Shown in pieces: positions 18,560 to 30,249 of a stretch of 64,000 nucleotides of DNA. Numbering within the stretch: the first letter of the stretch is position 1; every line of letters starts with the position of its first letter. Under the pieces are notes generated by a model. That model made no database searches, was not told the origin of the DNA, and was given only the letters and a program-made list of their open reading frames with translations. The position numbers were made by a program, and so were the translations under genes. This DNA is from Prorocentrum cordatum (taxonomy: Eukaryota; Sar; Dinophyceae; Prorocentrales; Prorocentraceae), in assembly GCA_963575745.1 (NCBI GenBank), contig CAUYUJ010017818.1:52693-116692 (forward strand). Direction: 5' to 3'.

Positions 18560-20990
18560 GATCCAAGGTCTGCGAGCAGAAAAGGCAAGCCTAGCACGTG
18601 CTCAAGCAGGAGTTGGGTGCCTAAAACCTGGTTCTTATGGAGCTTGCGGAGCTCCGATGGGATCTTTTTTTTGCACAGAGCACCCAGTTTGGGAGCGCTC
18701 TTGGCCCCCTCTGTGAAACCTCCACATTCGATGCACAACAAGATTGGGATATTGCCACTTCTTCGGCCCAACCTGGGTTGAGGATGTGTTTCTGCTGCCT
18801 AGCTTGGGCTACACCATCCCTAAAACCTTGTGGCTGCTGTCTGCAGGGCTTGTTCGTGCCGGGTGACACGGAAGCGAAACAGTGTTCACATCCGGAGCCT
18901 GAACCGTGGCAGATCATGTTGCGTGACGAATTTGCGGGGCTGGCGTTGTACTGCTTTCTTTGTAAGGTGGTCGTACAGGGTCTCGCTGTCAGGCCGAGCA
19001 TCTAAGAGAAGACCTATCCCCACCAAGGGATCCTCCTACACATCAGCACTAGCCTCTCATTTCTCTGAATGCTGAGGGTTTACTGCACGCGCTTCTGCTG
19101 CTTGCCCTGCATGGTGGTCTGCAGCTCGATAGCCTAAGATGATGTAGGTGTCCTCGTCGTCGATTGCCGCCTCCACCTATGGGCCTTGACCTTCCTATGC
19201 TGGGGCCAATCGGGAGAGGGGAGCAAGCTGCCTACCGCCCTGCAGTAACCGCTGAATTTGAAGGTCTGAGGATCCCTGGCGGGGTCCCTTCATGAGGCCT
19301 AAACAAGCAAGAATGAACGGTGCTGTTCTGGGATGTTCGGACCACTGAATGGCCATGACCAGGCTTCCTTGATCAACATTACTGCAGTTTTGTTGGCGCC
19401 ATCCTGGGAGCGGGAACCCAACTACTCGCAGCAGCTGGCTTGTGGGAGTGATTTGCGTAGCCTGCTCTATACATATCTTTCCAGGTTTGGGTCCAATGCA
19501 CTTCCACCTACAAGATATCGGTAGATCTGCAGCAAAGAGACCTGCTTCACAATGGCCATGTACGTCGGAAAGTTCAAAGGCCCAGTCTCCTGCTAATGCT
19601 GGAGCTTCGGGCCGTGGAGCCCAAAGCCGACTGAACAGAGGGGCTGTCCTGGTCCTGCTGCTACAGCTATTGCTACAACGTCTCCCGACACCTGCTGCCT
19701 GAGTTCCTCAAGGAATGAACACTCCCATCTCCTGTGAGAAAGACGTATCGTCCTGACTGCTATATGGGCATATACTTGCGCAACTACATCCCAACTGCTG
19801 CAACTGTTGACTCGTCGTATACGCCCATCAGAACGCAGACCGACAACGCCGTTTTTGCCTAGTTGACAAACGCTTCGTTCGAGTAGTGATCATTCGAAAC
19901 AGCTCCCGCCAAAGACCCTGTGTAAACACAGCCCGGTCCTCAGGGAACCTTCTGCCGAACATGCTCTTGGACGTTCTGATTGAAGGCATCTGCTACGAGT
20001 GCGTGCGCCATCTGGCTTGGTGGTGTGTCTACAAGGCTGTACGGACTGCCTTGCGAGTCTTCGAACAGCGTACGAGATTGCATTGTCCAATTTGCCACTC
20101 GAAGATATTTCAGTCTCATGCTGATGGGTCCTGTTGTTTCACCTAGCCATAGCTTCGTCTTCGTGTTTCAAAGATGAGCGCTAACTGAGTGAAAGGCAGC
20201 GTTCAACTCTTCTGGGGTAAGAGCGCCCTCATGAAGAGTCCCTTGCTTGCGCCGGGGGGGGGGGTGTTTTAGCATCCCAAGCATACCTTGCAATACGCGC
20301 TGTTGCAAGGTGAAGTGGATCTTTCCGTCGTTGTGACTGATTCCCACCAAAGATCTGGTTGAGCCCGCATTTGGTATCAAGGCAACGCTTTGGCTTGCAA
20401 GGTTCTGAGTGTGTGGATATCGATCGGAGTGAAGCCAGTCGCAGCTGTTCCGCAAAGCATTGTGGAGTGGGCTCCTGTCAAAAAGAAACGACCCTTCATC
20501 TACTTGTTTTGGGTCCTTTCATGCGGTGGAGCCGGTTTGCGTTAGCCGTCAGCGTGGGTAGCCTTTGTTTGCGGACAGATGGCGTGCGTGCTCGCCTGGA
20601 AATCAATGCCTCGATCTCCCGTGGACCAAGGTTTCGTGCCTGCCAGTTGCTTCAATGCTTCATTTTCCTTATCCACAATCAGCGCAGAGCTGCCCACGAT
20701 GCTAATACTCGGCATGGCTAGCTTCAGCATTACCTTGTCTAACTTCCCTTGATCCTGATCGCATGTGCTACAATATTTCCCAACACAGATACCAACGAAC
20801 GGCCTGCACAGGACAGGGTGAGGTCGCTTGTTCGGGGAAGCCTAAGATTCGAGTGAGCTAGAATTCGGGTTTGCCGACTTTTTTTCACGAGCGCGCCCTG
20901 GATTTTGACGGTCCCGTGTTCGTAGGATGTCTGCAGCGGGAGCTTGCGTCAAGTTTCAGATTCGCCTGGTCATTAGGGTCCAATTCGGCG
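18560..20990. other. no recognisable gene
   Basis: Composition is less GC-rich than the flanks. Open frames up to about 120 codons occur (for example 18637-19005 + and 20359-20721 +), but none shows a known motif. It may be intronic or very decayed sequence. Confidence 0.4.
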
Positions 20991-21290
20991 GTTGCTTTCT
21001 ATTGGTCACACTTCGGTGGTTGGCGTTGGTACTGGCGGTTTTGTTGAGACCAAGATATGTATGAATGGTTGGCTCCGTCTTCTCTTTTACGCTCGGCGTG
21101 AGAATTGGCGCAGCAAGATGGTGGCTTACGTGCCAGCAGAGAATATAACATGGACTGCGACCTGCGTTGTTACCATCAATCAGAACTACATGCTCAAGTT
21201 TGAGAACGCCGAAGCTGCAATGAGCCCCGCACTACCTTCAATAGGGGCGCGGCCACATGGGCTGATCCCCGAGCGCAGGAGCAGTTCAAC

Positions 21291-21560
21291 ACCAACGCAT
21301 GGCATAACCTTCCTGGGGATGTGCGCGCGCGCAAGCGGGATGTTGCAAAGTGCTACGAGCCGATCAAGCAGGACTTGGTGGATAAGAGCCGATGGATGCA
21401 TGATGCGCGAATGTTCAGCAATGGGTTTCGCAATGATTTCGGGGTTATTAAGAATGCGGGCTTGTACCTCGTGTTGAATGTTGAGATTGAGTGTCTTGGC
21501 CGTTTCGTTGTTGTTCCTAGCGTCCCAGGGATCCAGGTCATGGGAATGGGCGTCAATGCC
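21291..21560 (+). pseudogene. ORF1-like fragment of the decayed LINE
   Basis: The frame reads WHNLPGDVRARKRDVAKCYEPIKQ and continues into RMFSNGFRNDFGVIKNAGLYL. Basic, helical segments like this are typical of LINE ORF1 proteins, which bind the element's RNA. The assignment rests on position upstream of the endonuclease and on general character, not on a defined motif. Confidence 0.4.
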
Positions 21561-21794
21561 GCCGCGACAAACGTTGCCAACCCCGCCTTTTCGCGCGAAG
21601 AGGTGAGCTCGTCACATGGGCGATTGTTCCCAGACTTTGTGGCCTCGACGGTGAGGGGCGCTGTCGTCGAGCTTTCCCCAGTGGCGGCGAACGCCTCCTC
21701 CTCCTCCTCGTCATCCACCTCCCCTAGCGATTTGGACCATGAGCGCGAGTGCTCTGGAAGTGATGCGCGCACGAGACCATGCGAAGCGAAGCGA

Positions 21795-22530
21795 CGTCTC
21801 AAACTCAACTCTTGGAATGTCCAACGTTTTTTTTTGTGGCCATCGGTTGAGAATCACACCGACGAGATCTTAAATGGCAGTGCGTTTATTTTCTTTCTCG
21901 CGGTGCTACATGTGTCCTTTCTCAGGAGACGCATGGACGCCTCGGTGACATCGCATCTCTCCGCAGCGACTTCCCCGCGTTCGAGTGCCAGGCGATTTCG
22001 ATCCTAGCGCGCAGTGGCTGCATCGCCATCAGGATTCGCAATCGTTTCTTGGCTGGTCTGCCATGGTGTTGAATTCCAATCGCATTCAGCTAGTCGTTAG
22101 TCTGCCCTTCGCCTTCGGCTCCAAGGGCACGCTGCACCTCCGCAACATACATGTCCCGCCACAATGTTCGATGCACATCAAAGAGCTCGCCATCACGGAG
22201 TTAACGAGGTACACGCATATGTCTGATCGCGGCTTGTCTTGGTTAGCTGGTGATTTGCAATGTTGATCGTCGGGGACTCGCTGTCGCGCTCTCGATGCTG
22301 AACGAGTGCGCAGACCTGACTTGTTCGACGTCTACACCGACAGGCTCCTGGGACGTACGAAGCAGGCCCAACAAGATCATCCAACTCACCGCGCTTCGGA
22401 AAGTGGAAGCGTTGTCTCCGCTGCAGGGATGGAAAGGAAATCGCGTTTACTCCTACTGGTGCGATCAGTCATTGGCACCCTTTTCCTGGCGCTCGCTGGA
22501 TGGCACATGCAGTTCACAAACCTAGTGATT
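21795..22530 (+). pseudogene. APE-type endonuclease remnant of the decayed LINE
   Basis: A start-like segment LKLNSWNVQ (about 21798-21825) resembles the N-terminal metal-binding Asn motif of APE-family nucleases, which nick target DNA to prime reverse transcription. FECQAISILARSGCIAIRIR follows in another frame, then LHLRNIHVP and LAGDLQC (about 22130-22265), resembling the central NVH and GDFN motifs. At least two frame changes lie between these, and the C-terminal SDH motif is not clear. Confidence 0.5.
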
Positions 22531-23324
22531 ACGTTCCGAATTATATCCAGCTTCGCCCTGGCCCGCCCGCCGCAGCCGCCGCGTTTGCCGGCGACCGCGA
22601 CGCGCGTCGCGCCCCGTCGCGGGCGGCTCGGAAGCCAGCGTTTACTGAACATTTGAATGGGACCACGTTGGGCCCACCCATGGATTGGCATTTTCCTGGG
22701 CAGCTGCGGCCCCTGAGGGATGCGACGCATTGCGCCGCCGGTTCGACGCGGGGGCAGTTGTCGTTCGTGGGCCCCGAGACACCAGAGGAGAAAGTCAGCT
22801 GGGGCTCAGCTGTCGCGCGTGCCGCGGAGTCGTCGAATGCTCGGTTCAACCGCAAGGCGCGCTGCGTTGTGCCTGAGTTTCGATCATTTGTCTGCGGATT
22901 TGGTTTGTTCTGGCTTAGCTCGCTGTCATTTGTCCGCGCGCTGCCGCGCTCTCTCACTTGCGCGGGCCAGACAATGGACGACGACATCGCGTTCACCAAC
23001 TGCCCCGGCATATAAGGTCAGCATCAATGAGGCGATCAATGTCGCGATGAAGTATTAACAGAATGATGAGCTTCAACGTGTGCGCGCTGTCTGCGCGGAT
23101 AGAAGTCGCCGGCTTGCTTTGCGCGCAGTTATCGGCCCCGATGGCCAGAGGGCGCCCGATGTAGCAATGGGCGCCACTATGCTCGCTTCGCACTGGGCGG
23201 GGGCACGCGGGGAGAAGGTTGTTCGGGGGCATGGGCGGGGGCATCGTCGCCCTTTCGCGCGAGCTGCTGCCGGAGACGTTTGCTGGCAGATCCCCGTCGG
23301 GTTCCTCGGGGAAATGCTGAGATG

Positions 23325-24240
23325 CGTGATCGACGCTGCCCCTGGCGCAGACGGCGCTCCTTTCTCGCGATGCCATCGTGGGGGAGATGGAGCTATCCAA
23401 CACTATTCGACGTCTACCCTTGTTTACTGGGAGGAGAGGCCACCTGCGGATTTCAATTCAATTATTGCTACATGGTCTTCTGTCCAAGAAGCTAGCTTCC
23501 CAGTGAAAGCGCGGGTGTCTCTCGCTCCCCCATGATTACCTGGCCACTGTCGCTCTCGCAGTCGGTTCGTGGCTCGCGCGGCCGGCTCTGGTGGGCACAG
23601 GTGGTTAACAACATCCTCGAGGTCTCGTCATCGCTTACTCTTTGGGAGATGTCGAGGACCGCCCTGACCTCGGCGCCGCGCCGGTTGATCTCAGAGCGGC
23701 CCCCCCAGCCTCGCACACTCATGGCCCTCCTGGGTGCTCGCGGCCCTGGGCCCCCCATGTTACATCGCGCGCAGCATGGTTGCCCGGTGCGGGGATGTTT
23801 TGCCCTTCTGTCGTTGATGTTGGCGTTGTCGGGGCGGGCTCTTCTGTCCTCTTTGGGATTAATCGGGGACGCCCGATGTCCGGGTCGATATGCGCGTTGG
23901 CCCTGGGCCCAGTCGTTCGGCGCGCGCGCGGTCGGCTTCCTCGCCCACTCCTTCATTGAGTGTTTCGCATGCGATGTGGCTCTGTGTCGAGAGACCTTCT
24001 CCGCGCGCTTCCTAGTCTATCCCGCTACTGATCTCCTCTGTCTGGGCTGCGGGCCCGCGTGTCGACGCGACCGAGACGGCGATTATTTTTTCCCTCCGCG
24101 ATAGGGGCCCCATTCTTGCGCGTCTCAGACGCGTTGGCCTGGGCGCGGTCAACTTTTTCTTCGCGCGCGCGGGAGCGTACCTTGTCGTCCGCATTGGTCT
24201 ATCGCGCTACAGACTCATGGGCGCTAAGTATGGAGACATC
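23325..24240 (+). pseudogene. reverse transcriptase remnant of the decayed LINE
   Basis: APGADGAPFSR (about 23340) matches the SAPGPDG entry motif of LINE reverse transcriptases. VDLRAAPPA (about 23683) fits a damaged motif A. GINRGRPMSGSICALALGPVVR (about 23850-23920) is a clear motif B. Motif C with its Asp-Asp pair is not intact: the frame reads VDATETAII near 24060. Frameshifts lie between the motifs. Confidence 0.6.
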
Positions 24241-25189
24241 GGCCCCGAATGATATGTTGTCGGGGTTCTACTGCTGGCTTCACGCATGCTCTGACCAGCT
24301 GCAATGCGATGGCAATGAGTGCGCTGGCGCGCGCGACCTAGCCCCCGCCCCCTATGATGCTCTAGGCCGATGCCAGCGCGTAGTTGGCAGGCCTCGGCGC
24401 GCGCCCCCCCCAGACATCTTCGATCTCTGGAAGGATTTCGGTTTTCCAGTCCAAGCCGCGGACGTCGCGAAGTCCGCCGCCGCTGTGCAATGCCGCGGGG
24501 CTCCGCGCCTTGCCCCCCCCCCCCCCCCCCGGAGGCTGATGGATGAGTATTCTGAGATTCTGCATGGCCGCGATTGGTTCATGTTTCATGTGTCGCACGG
24601 CCGTCTGAGCAGCGCAGCCAAGTCGGCGCGCGGCCCAGGCATCTCTGAAGTTCCGCGTGCAGATGGCGCTCTGCTGATCAGCTCTTCGGCAAGGCACACA
24701 GAAGAATGCATGGGCGGAGTGGCCCATGTCGGTGGCCAGCGCGGCCTGAAGACTCACTCGGGGCGGCTTTGGCTCGCGCAGTTTTGCGCGGACATGAACG
24801 TCGCCGCTCCGGCCGGGGACGCATTGGCGGCCAGGGGCGCAATGGTGCACTCGGTGGGCGCGGTGCGCAGCGATGGCCGCGCTACTCCTGAGGCGGGCAG
24901 AAACAGTTGGCACCGCCTCGGCAGATTTCAAATCGCCCCGCACTGCCTGGAATAACGCGACGATTAGCCTGGCTCGGAATTTCGAGTTGCCCCATAGCGT
25001 CATCGGGTCGAAGCTGAAGTATGCCGCGGCACCCATGTGGCTCGCGCAGACCGACGTGCGCTGGTTGGGCGGATTCTTTTGCTCACGCCCACGGGAGATA
25101 TGATTCGGGCGTTTCCGCCGTTCATCTCACGAGTAAGCAGCGGCGAATTGGTGAGAAGAGCGAAGTTCCAGAGGTTGTAGGCGATCATC

Positions 25190-25345
25190 ATAAACACGCA
25201 GTTGAACCTGCTAGGCCAGGTGACCAAAGACCCCGCCATAGCGGAGTTGAGGAAGGTCGCGTTCCATGCCGCCGGCGCCGCCCCTGAGACCGCAGCAGGG
25301 GTGCGACGCCGCGCTGGGCCTCGACAGCATTGGGGGGAACAGTTG
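25190..25345 (+). pseudogene. C-terminal segment of the decayed LINE polyprotein
   Basis: The frame NLLGQVTKDPAIAELRKVAFHA followed by RRRAGPRQHWGEQL ends at a TGA. The RRRxGPRxxW ending after an LGxxxxxP segment is a recurrent C-terminus of protist LINE reverse transcriptases, so the element's coding end lies here. Confidence 0.5.
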
Positions 25346-25478
25346 TGAGCGATGGTGCGACAGGAAGCTGGGAGATACGCGGGGCGGGACAGAGCTGCCG
25401 CTTCACCGACTGCGAGGAGCAGGCGCGCGAGTTGACTGGTGGCTCGCAAATAGCCAATGCGCTGCGCAGTGCACGGTC

Positions 25479-25481
<3 letters not shown>

Positions 25482-25550
<69 letters not shown>

Positions 25551-25559
25551 TAGTAGTAC

Positions 25560-25600
<41 letters not shown>

Positions 25601-25602
25601 AA
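25482..25602 (+). repeat. AGT microsatellite, about 40 units
   Basis: Nearly perfect AGT (TAG) units with a GGT and a TACT interruption. It begins about 140 nt after the LINE coding end and may be its 3' tail. Confidence 0.95.
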
Positions 25603-25827
25603 CGAAGTATTGGATGAACGATTGCACGGTGGACGGATATGGTTCGACCCTCATGTTCGTTCGTCTCCGGATTATCTCTGCGCAGATGCCGCGCTTCGAC
25701 TTCGCCAGTATGTCGAAACCGGTCCGCGATGCATTGGCCGCGACTGCTCGACATAGACAGCTTCGGGGGCCATGCCGATTTGGGTGCCAGGCTCTCTCGC
25801 GCGATCCCATGTCTTATTATTTCTCCC

Positions 25828-25853
25828 GCCCTCTCTCTCTCTCTCTCTCTCTG
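25828..25853 (+). repeat. CT microsatellite
   Basis: Short CT dinucleotide run with no gene attached. Confidence 0.85.
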
Positions 25854-26389
25854 TCCATGTTGCGTCACTCCTCTTGCCGCGCAGGCCTGCCCCGCATTTC
25901 CTCGGTGTCCCTCGTAAGCGTTGCCCGCCGAATCTCTTTGAGTTGGTGCCTCTGAGGAGCTCGGAAGCCGTGCCTTCAATATGGATACTGCGCGGTCAAT
26001 CTATCGCTGGATACGTGCAAGTGACTCGCATATCTCTGTCCTCTTCCCACGTCAAGCGTGCTTGTGCTCGTCAGCCGTTGCTTGCCGCTGCCATTGTCTA
26101 GTCAACGCCACTTCTGTTATTAATTTCTCCACTGTGCACTGCCGCTGCGCAGGTGATCATATCCTCACCTGGCACTACCTTGAGCGCTCGCTGGAGCCCT
26201 GATTGCAATCATAAACATCGTTCTCCTTATCATCGTCATTACCACCGCCAGACTTATCAGCATCACCGCCCTCATCATCATTATTGTTCTCCACATGTAG
26301 ACCCCGCGCAGGAAAGCACCCACCCATGCGCGTGCACCTCCTCATTGCCATTGGCATGGATGTTTCATCATGCGCCCACCCACGCTCAC

Positions 26390-28060
26390 AGGCGGGGGGG
26401 CCCTTCCATATGGGGCCCGCACTTCGCGTTGGCAATCCAATCGGGCCATCGGGAAAACCGATTGGGCATTGCGTTTGAGCGATCCGACGTGGCGCATCGC
26501 GAGGGTGTCTCCCGTGGTGGCCCCGTTCGTGAGTGACGCGCGAGAAAGTTTCAGGTGGGGGCCCTATCCTTGTGGGGCCCGCGCCCCGCGCTTGAATCCA
26601 AGCGGGTCATCGGAATCGCTTTCGTGCCGGAATTCGCGCTCGAGGCCCCCGAGGGCGCTTGTCAGTGAAATGCCAGAGCCTCAGGCGAGCGCCCCCCCCC
26701 CCTCCCCCCGCGCTTCATATCCGAACTCGAGCGGGTTATCGCGTCATCGGAACCATCCGAGCGCGCATTGCAAGGGAGCTCAGACGAGGCCTACCCGCAT
26801 GGGGCTCGCACCAGGCGTTCGATTCCGAACGGGTCATCGGCATCATCTACCAGGCGTAGCACTGGAGCACCCCCCGGGGGCATGCCGCGTGGATGCCCCG
26901 AGCGGTGGCGCCGTTTGCGAGTGCATTCTGAGGAAGTCCCGCGCGCGCGCGCGCGTGTGCGTGGGGTGGGGTGGGGGGGGGGGGGGGAGGGGCGTCGCCT
27001 GTGCGGCCGCGCATTTCACGTTGGTAATCCGAGCGGGTCATCGGACACATCCACCAGGCATGGCACGTGATGAGCCTAAGGGAGGCACGTCGCGGGGATG
27101 TCTCGGGCGGGTAAACTGTCAGAAAGCTGAAGTCGAGGCCTCTTCCTATGGGGCGCGCACTTGACGTTCGATCCCTGGCGGGTCATCAGCATCACTCACC
27201 AGGCGTAGCACTGGAGCACCCCGAGGGAGCGCGTCGCGAGGATGCCCCGAGAGGTGGCGCCCTTTGCGGGTGAATAGCGAGGGCGCCTCAGGGGGGGGCC
27301 CCGTCTCTATGGGCCCACGCGCCGCGTTGGGAATCCGAGCGGGCCATTGGAAACATTCGCCGGGCATCGCGCTTGATCGGCCCCAAGGGGGCACATCGTG
27401 AAGATGTCCCAGCGAGGGCTCCGTGCGTGAAGGAGTTGCGAGGAAGGCTCGAGCGGGGGCCCCCGCCCGCGGGCCCCGCGGCGCACGTCGGCAATCCCGG
27501 CGGACCGTCGGCGAACTTCACTGGGCGTACTTGCTTGGCACCTCAAGGGGTCAAGTGGAGGTGGTTTGAGCAGGGGCATCGGTTGCATGTGAATTGCGAG
27601 GAAGCCTCGGCGCCCCCCCCCAGGGGGCTTGCGCTTGGCTTTCGGAATCCGAGCGGGCCACCGGCAAATTTGACCAGGCTTATCACTTGCGCACGCCAAG
27701 GGGGCAAATCGTGAGGGCGTTTCAAACGGGGGGCCCGTCTTCGAGTGAGTTGCGAGGGGGTCTCCCGCGGGGGCCCTGTTCCGACGCGGCCCGCGCCTCG
27801 CGTCTGCAATCCGAACGGGTCACAGGCAATTTCGGCCAGGCCTAGCACTTGACGTCCATTCGCCATATGGCGGAGTTTTTGAGTGGGAGTTTCGATGTGA
27901 GTGAATCGCGAAGAAGTCTCGAGACCCCGCGGTGCCCGCGCGTCACGTTGGCAGTCCAGGCGGGTTTTGTTCGGGGAGCCGTATAAGTGCCATTAGTTTG
28001 GGGTTCCCCGGGCTCGAATATGGAGGCCGTCTCGGGCGGGGGCCTCGCCCGCGAGAGAAT
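26390..28060. repeat. diverged satellite, period about 140-165 bp, ten to eleven units
   Basis: Each unit carries a core like GGCAATCCGAGCGGGTCATCGG followed by an ACCAGGC...CACTTG segment, and ends GCGAGG...CGGGGGCCC. Cores start near 26425, 26588, 26735, 26822, 27020, 27163, 27327, 27487, 27642, 27805 and 27948. Units are far more diverged than those of the 78-bp satellite. Open frames here are by-products. Confidence 0.8.
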
Positions 28061-28188
28061 GCGCGAGGAATTCTCGAGTGGGGCCCCCCCCCACGATGGC
28101 CGAAGGGGCTGGCGACGACGGCAGGGCCGAGGCGCGGGCGAGTAGCCTTCGCATGTTAAGGTCCAGCGAGCAGGAGCCCACGCGGTAG

Positions 28189-28512
28189 AGCTCTGGACCG
28201 CGCGCCGCGCGCCGCTCGGGGTTCGCCCTGGCGCGCGCGTTTCACCTGACTTCCACGCTGTCGCGGGGCCAGACGCTGCGCGAGGGCGCCGCCATCAACT
28301 GCGCCAGGGATGTGGACGCTGGGCGCACGGGCATGTCGGACGAGAAGTGGTGGCTTCACCCGTACGTCGTGTTTTCACGTGCCACGCGCATGCGGAACGT
28401 GCTGATCTTGCGGCCGCGTGCCCGAGAGTTCCTGGAGCACGGGCCGCCCGCGCCCTTGCGGAAGGCGCTTGGGGAGTTCGACAACAGGGCGGCAAAATCC
28501 ATGCATGGTTGA
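28189..28512 (+). pseudogene. superfamily-1 helicase C-terminal fragment (PIF1/Helitron-like)
   Basis: The frame is open from just after a TAG at 28186-28188 to a TGA at 28510-28512. It contains FHLTSTLSRGQTL, resembling the QGQTL helicase motif, and then YVVFSRATRMRNVLIL, resembling the YVALSR motif VI, with an LEHGPPAPLRKALGEF tail. These motifs couple ATP hydrolysis to DNA unwinding. The Walker A and B half is absent, since satellite lies immediately upstream. It may come from a Helitron or from a PIF1-type gene. There is no plausible start codon at the beginning, so it is treated as a fragment. Confidence 0.5.
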
Positions 28513-28837
28513 GGCGGAGCGACTCGCGGCATAGCTGGGTTTCCCGCTGCTTCCCGCCTGAGTGCGGCCGCGGCTAGCCCCAGACCCGCGGGGTTGTCCC
28601 AACGGTTTGCTCATGCGCCCCAGCGGCCTGCGGTGTTGCCCCAACGGATCTTCCCGCGGGGATCCCCCAATGGCTTCGCCATCCGGCCATCGGACAACGC
28701 GCTGCTTCAAGCCGTGGCGGCGACGGCGCCGAGGAAAATCTGCACGCGTGCCCCGGCCCGCAAACAAAAACACGGGCAGGACAGGCGGGATTGAGATGGG
28801 GACAAGGAAAACGAGCACGGTGGACTCTGAGGCTGAG

Positions 28838-28998
28838 CAAAAGTGGTGAAGGAGGAGGAGGAGGAGAAACAACAAAACGGAGAGGAAAAGGACAAGGGGA
28901 AGACTTGGAACGAGGAGGACGAGAAGGACCATGGAATGGGGCGCGAGGGCGAAGAGGAGGAAAAGGAGGAGGAGGAGGAGGAGGAGGAGGGAGGCCCC
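28838..28998 (+). repeat. GGA/GAA-rich polypurine tract
   Basis: Imperfect purine stretch ending in pure GGAGGA at 28965-28992. Confidence 0.8.
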
Positions 28999-29339
28999 CG
29001 CCGAAGCGGAAGTGAAACTGCAAGGGGCAAACTCAACAGATCTTCGTGTTGGGTTAAATTTTCCGTCGGGTCAAGATTCCTGCTCCTGCGAATATTGTGC
29101 CCCGTCCTTCCTCCCACCCCCATTGTCCCTCCCCTCATTCCTTCCCATGTTCGAGGATGTGCGCCAACCACCACTGACATGTATGGAAAATCTACCCCCA
29201 AGGGGGTCGCGATCGACGACGGAAACGGTGTATCGAGGGTGCGAGATATACATGGTGAGTAGCGTTGGATCGTGCACGTCAGAGCGAATATCAACATTAT
29301 TGTTGTTGTCGTCGTCGTTTTCGTGATTTCCGTCCCCCC

Positions 29340-29432
29340 ATACGACCCACCCGCGAGATATTCGCGACCCAACCCGCAACCCACCGCACGAGCCACCCCG
29401 CGACCCACCTGCGACCCACCCCGCGCCCGCCC
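29340..29432 (+). repeat. GCGACCCACC minisatellite
   Basis: About eight imperfect 9-12-bp units such as GCGACCCACCTGCGACCCA. Confidence 0.8.
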
Positions 29433-29689
29433 CCGTCTGTCTTATTTGCAACTCCGCGGCGCTGGATGGCATGTGTGTTCCAATTTTTGGTGGTGAAATC
29501 CAAACCCCACCTTCGCCGTTCACCGACTCAAGCAATTCGATGGGCGGCGGGTGTAGGCTTCGCCAATCGTCGAACACGTGGCAAAATCCGAACTCCACCC
29601 CCCGCCTCCCATCGTTTCGGGAGAATCGATTGGCGGCGGGGGTATCGTTCGCATGGCGCCGCTCAAAATCGTTGGCATCGTCCGTGGAT

Positions 29690-29711
29690 GTTGCCCCCCC
29701 CCCCCCCCCTC
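29690..29711 (+). repeat. poly-C run
   Basis: About 17 consecutive C. Similar runs are at 24511-24530 (C18) and, as G, near 11110 and 20260. Such runs are prone to sequencing length error. Confidence 0.85.
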
Positions 29712-30034
29712 GCCGCCGCGGCGCCTGTTGGCCGCCGAGGCGCGAGGCAGCGCTCTGTGGCGCCCGCGCGGCACCGGGCAGCGCCCGCGAGGCTCGCGCC
29801 CATCTCTGTGGGAGGGGGAAGCGACACCACCACCACAAAAGCCACCTCCAGCGAGGAGGTCCACGATGCCCTGTCGAGCTGGGGGGAGGGGGTGTCTCGA
29901 GCGAAAGGGGGGACCACACCACCAGGGGGACCCGCCCTGGTAGTGTGGTCCCTGGTGGTGGTGGTGTCCTTGTCCCTTGCTCCAACATCCGCCCGGAAGG
30001 AACGTCACAAGGAGGATTGTCTCAGGGGCACAGT

Positions 30035-30245
30035 TTGGGAATCGAGGTTCGACGTTTGCTGGCAGTTATTTTCGCCAGGTTTCGACGATTTTCTTGCCTC
30101 AGGATGCGTTCCAGCGGCTGCGCCAGGGGGGGTAGGCTCAGTGGCAACGTTAAGAATCGAAGTTCGAGGTTAGCTGACATCTTCGTCGGCTCTCGGCGGT
30201 TTTCCTGCCTCGGGGTGCGTTCCAGCGGCTGCGCCTCGCCGAGAA
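30035..30245 (+). repeat. tandem pair of a dispersed repeat
   Basis: Two copies of a roughly 105-bp unit: TCGAGGTTCGACGTT...TTGCCTCAGGATGCGTTCCAGCGGCTGCGCC, then TCGAAGTTCGAGGTT...CTGCCTCGGGGTGCGTTCCAGCGGCTGCGCC. A third, more distant copy is at 35548-35652. Confidence 0.75.
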
Positions 30246-30249
30246 GGCG

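Larger units (their letters stand above)
21250..25480 (+). mobile_element. decayed non-LTR retrotransposon (LINE), plus strand
   Basis: Fragments in the expected order lie in different frames: an ORF1-like segment, APE endonuclease remnants, RT motifs and a C-terminal RRRAGPRQHW segment. Multiple stops and frameshifts separate them, so no full-length product is possible. It is unrelated in detail to the large element at 42180-64000. Confidence 0.7.

Noticed and set aside
25000-25449. Minus-strand frame with a hydrophobic stretch
   Set aside because: It lies antisense to the LINE C-terminal segment, whose RRRAGPRQHW ending is the better explanation.
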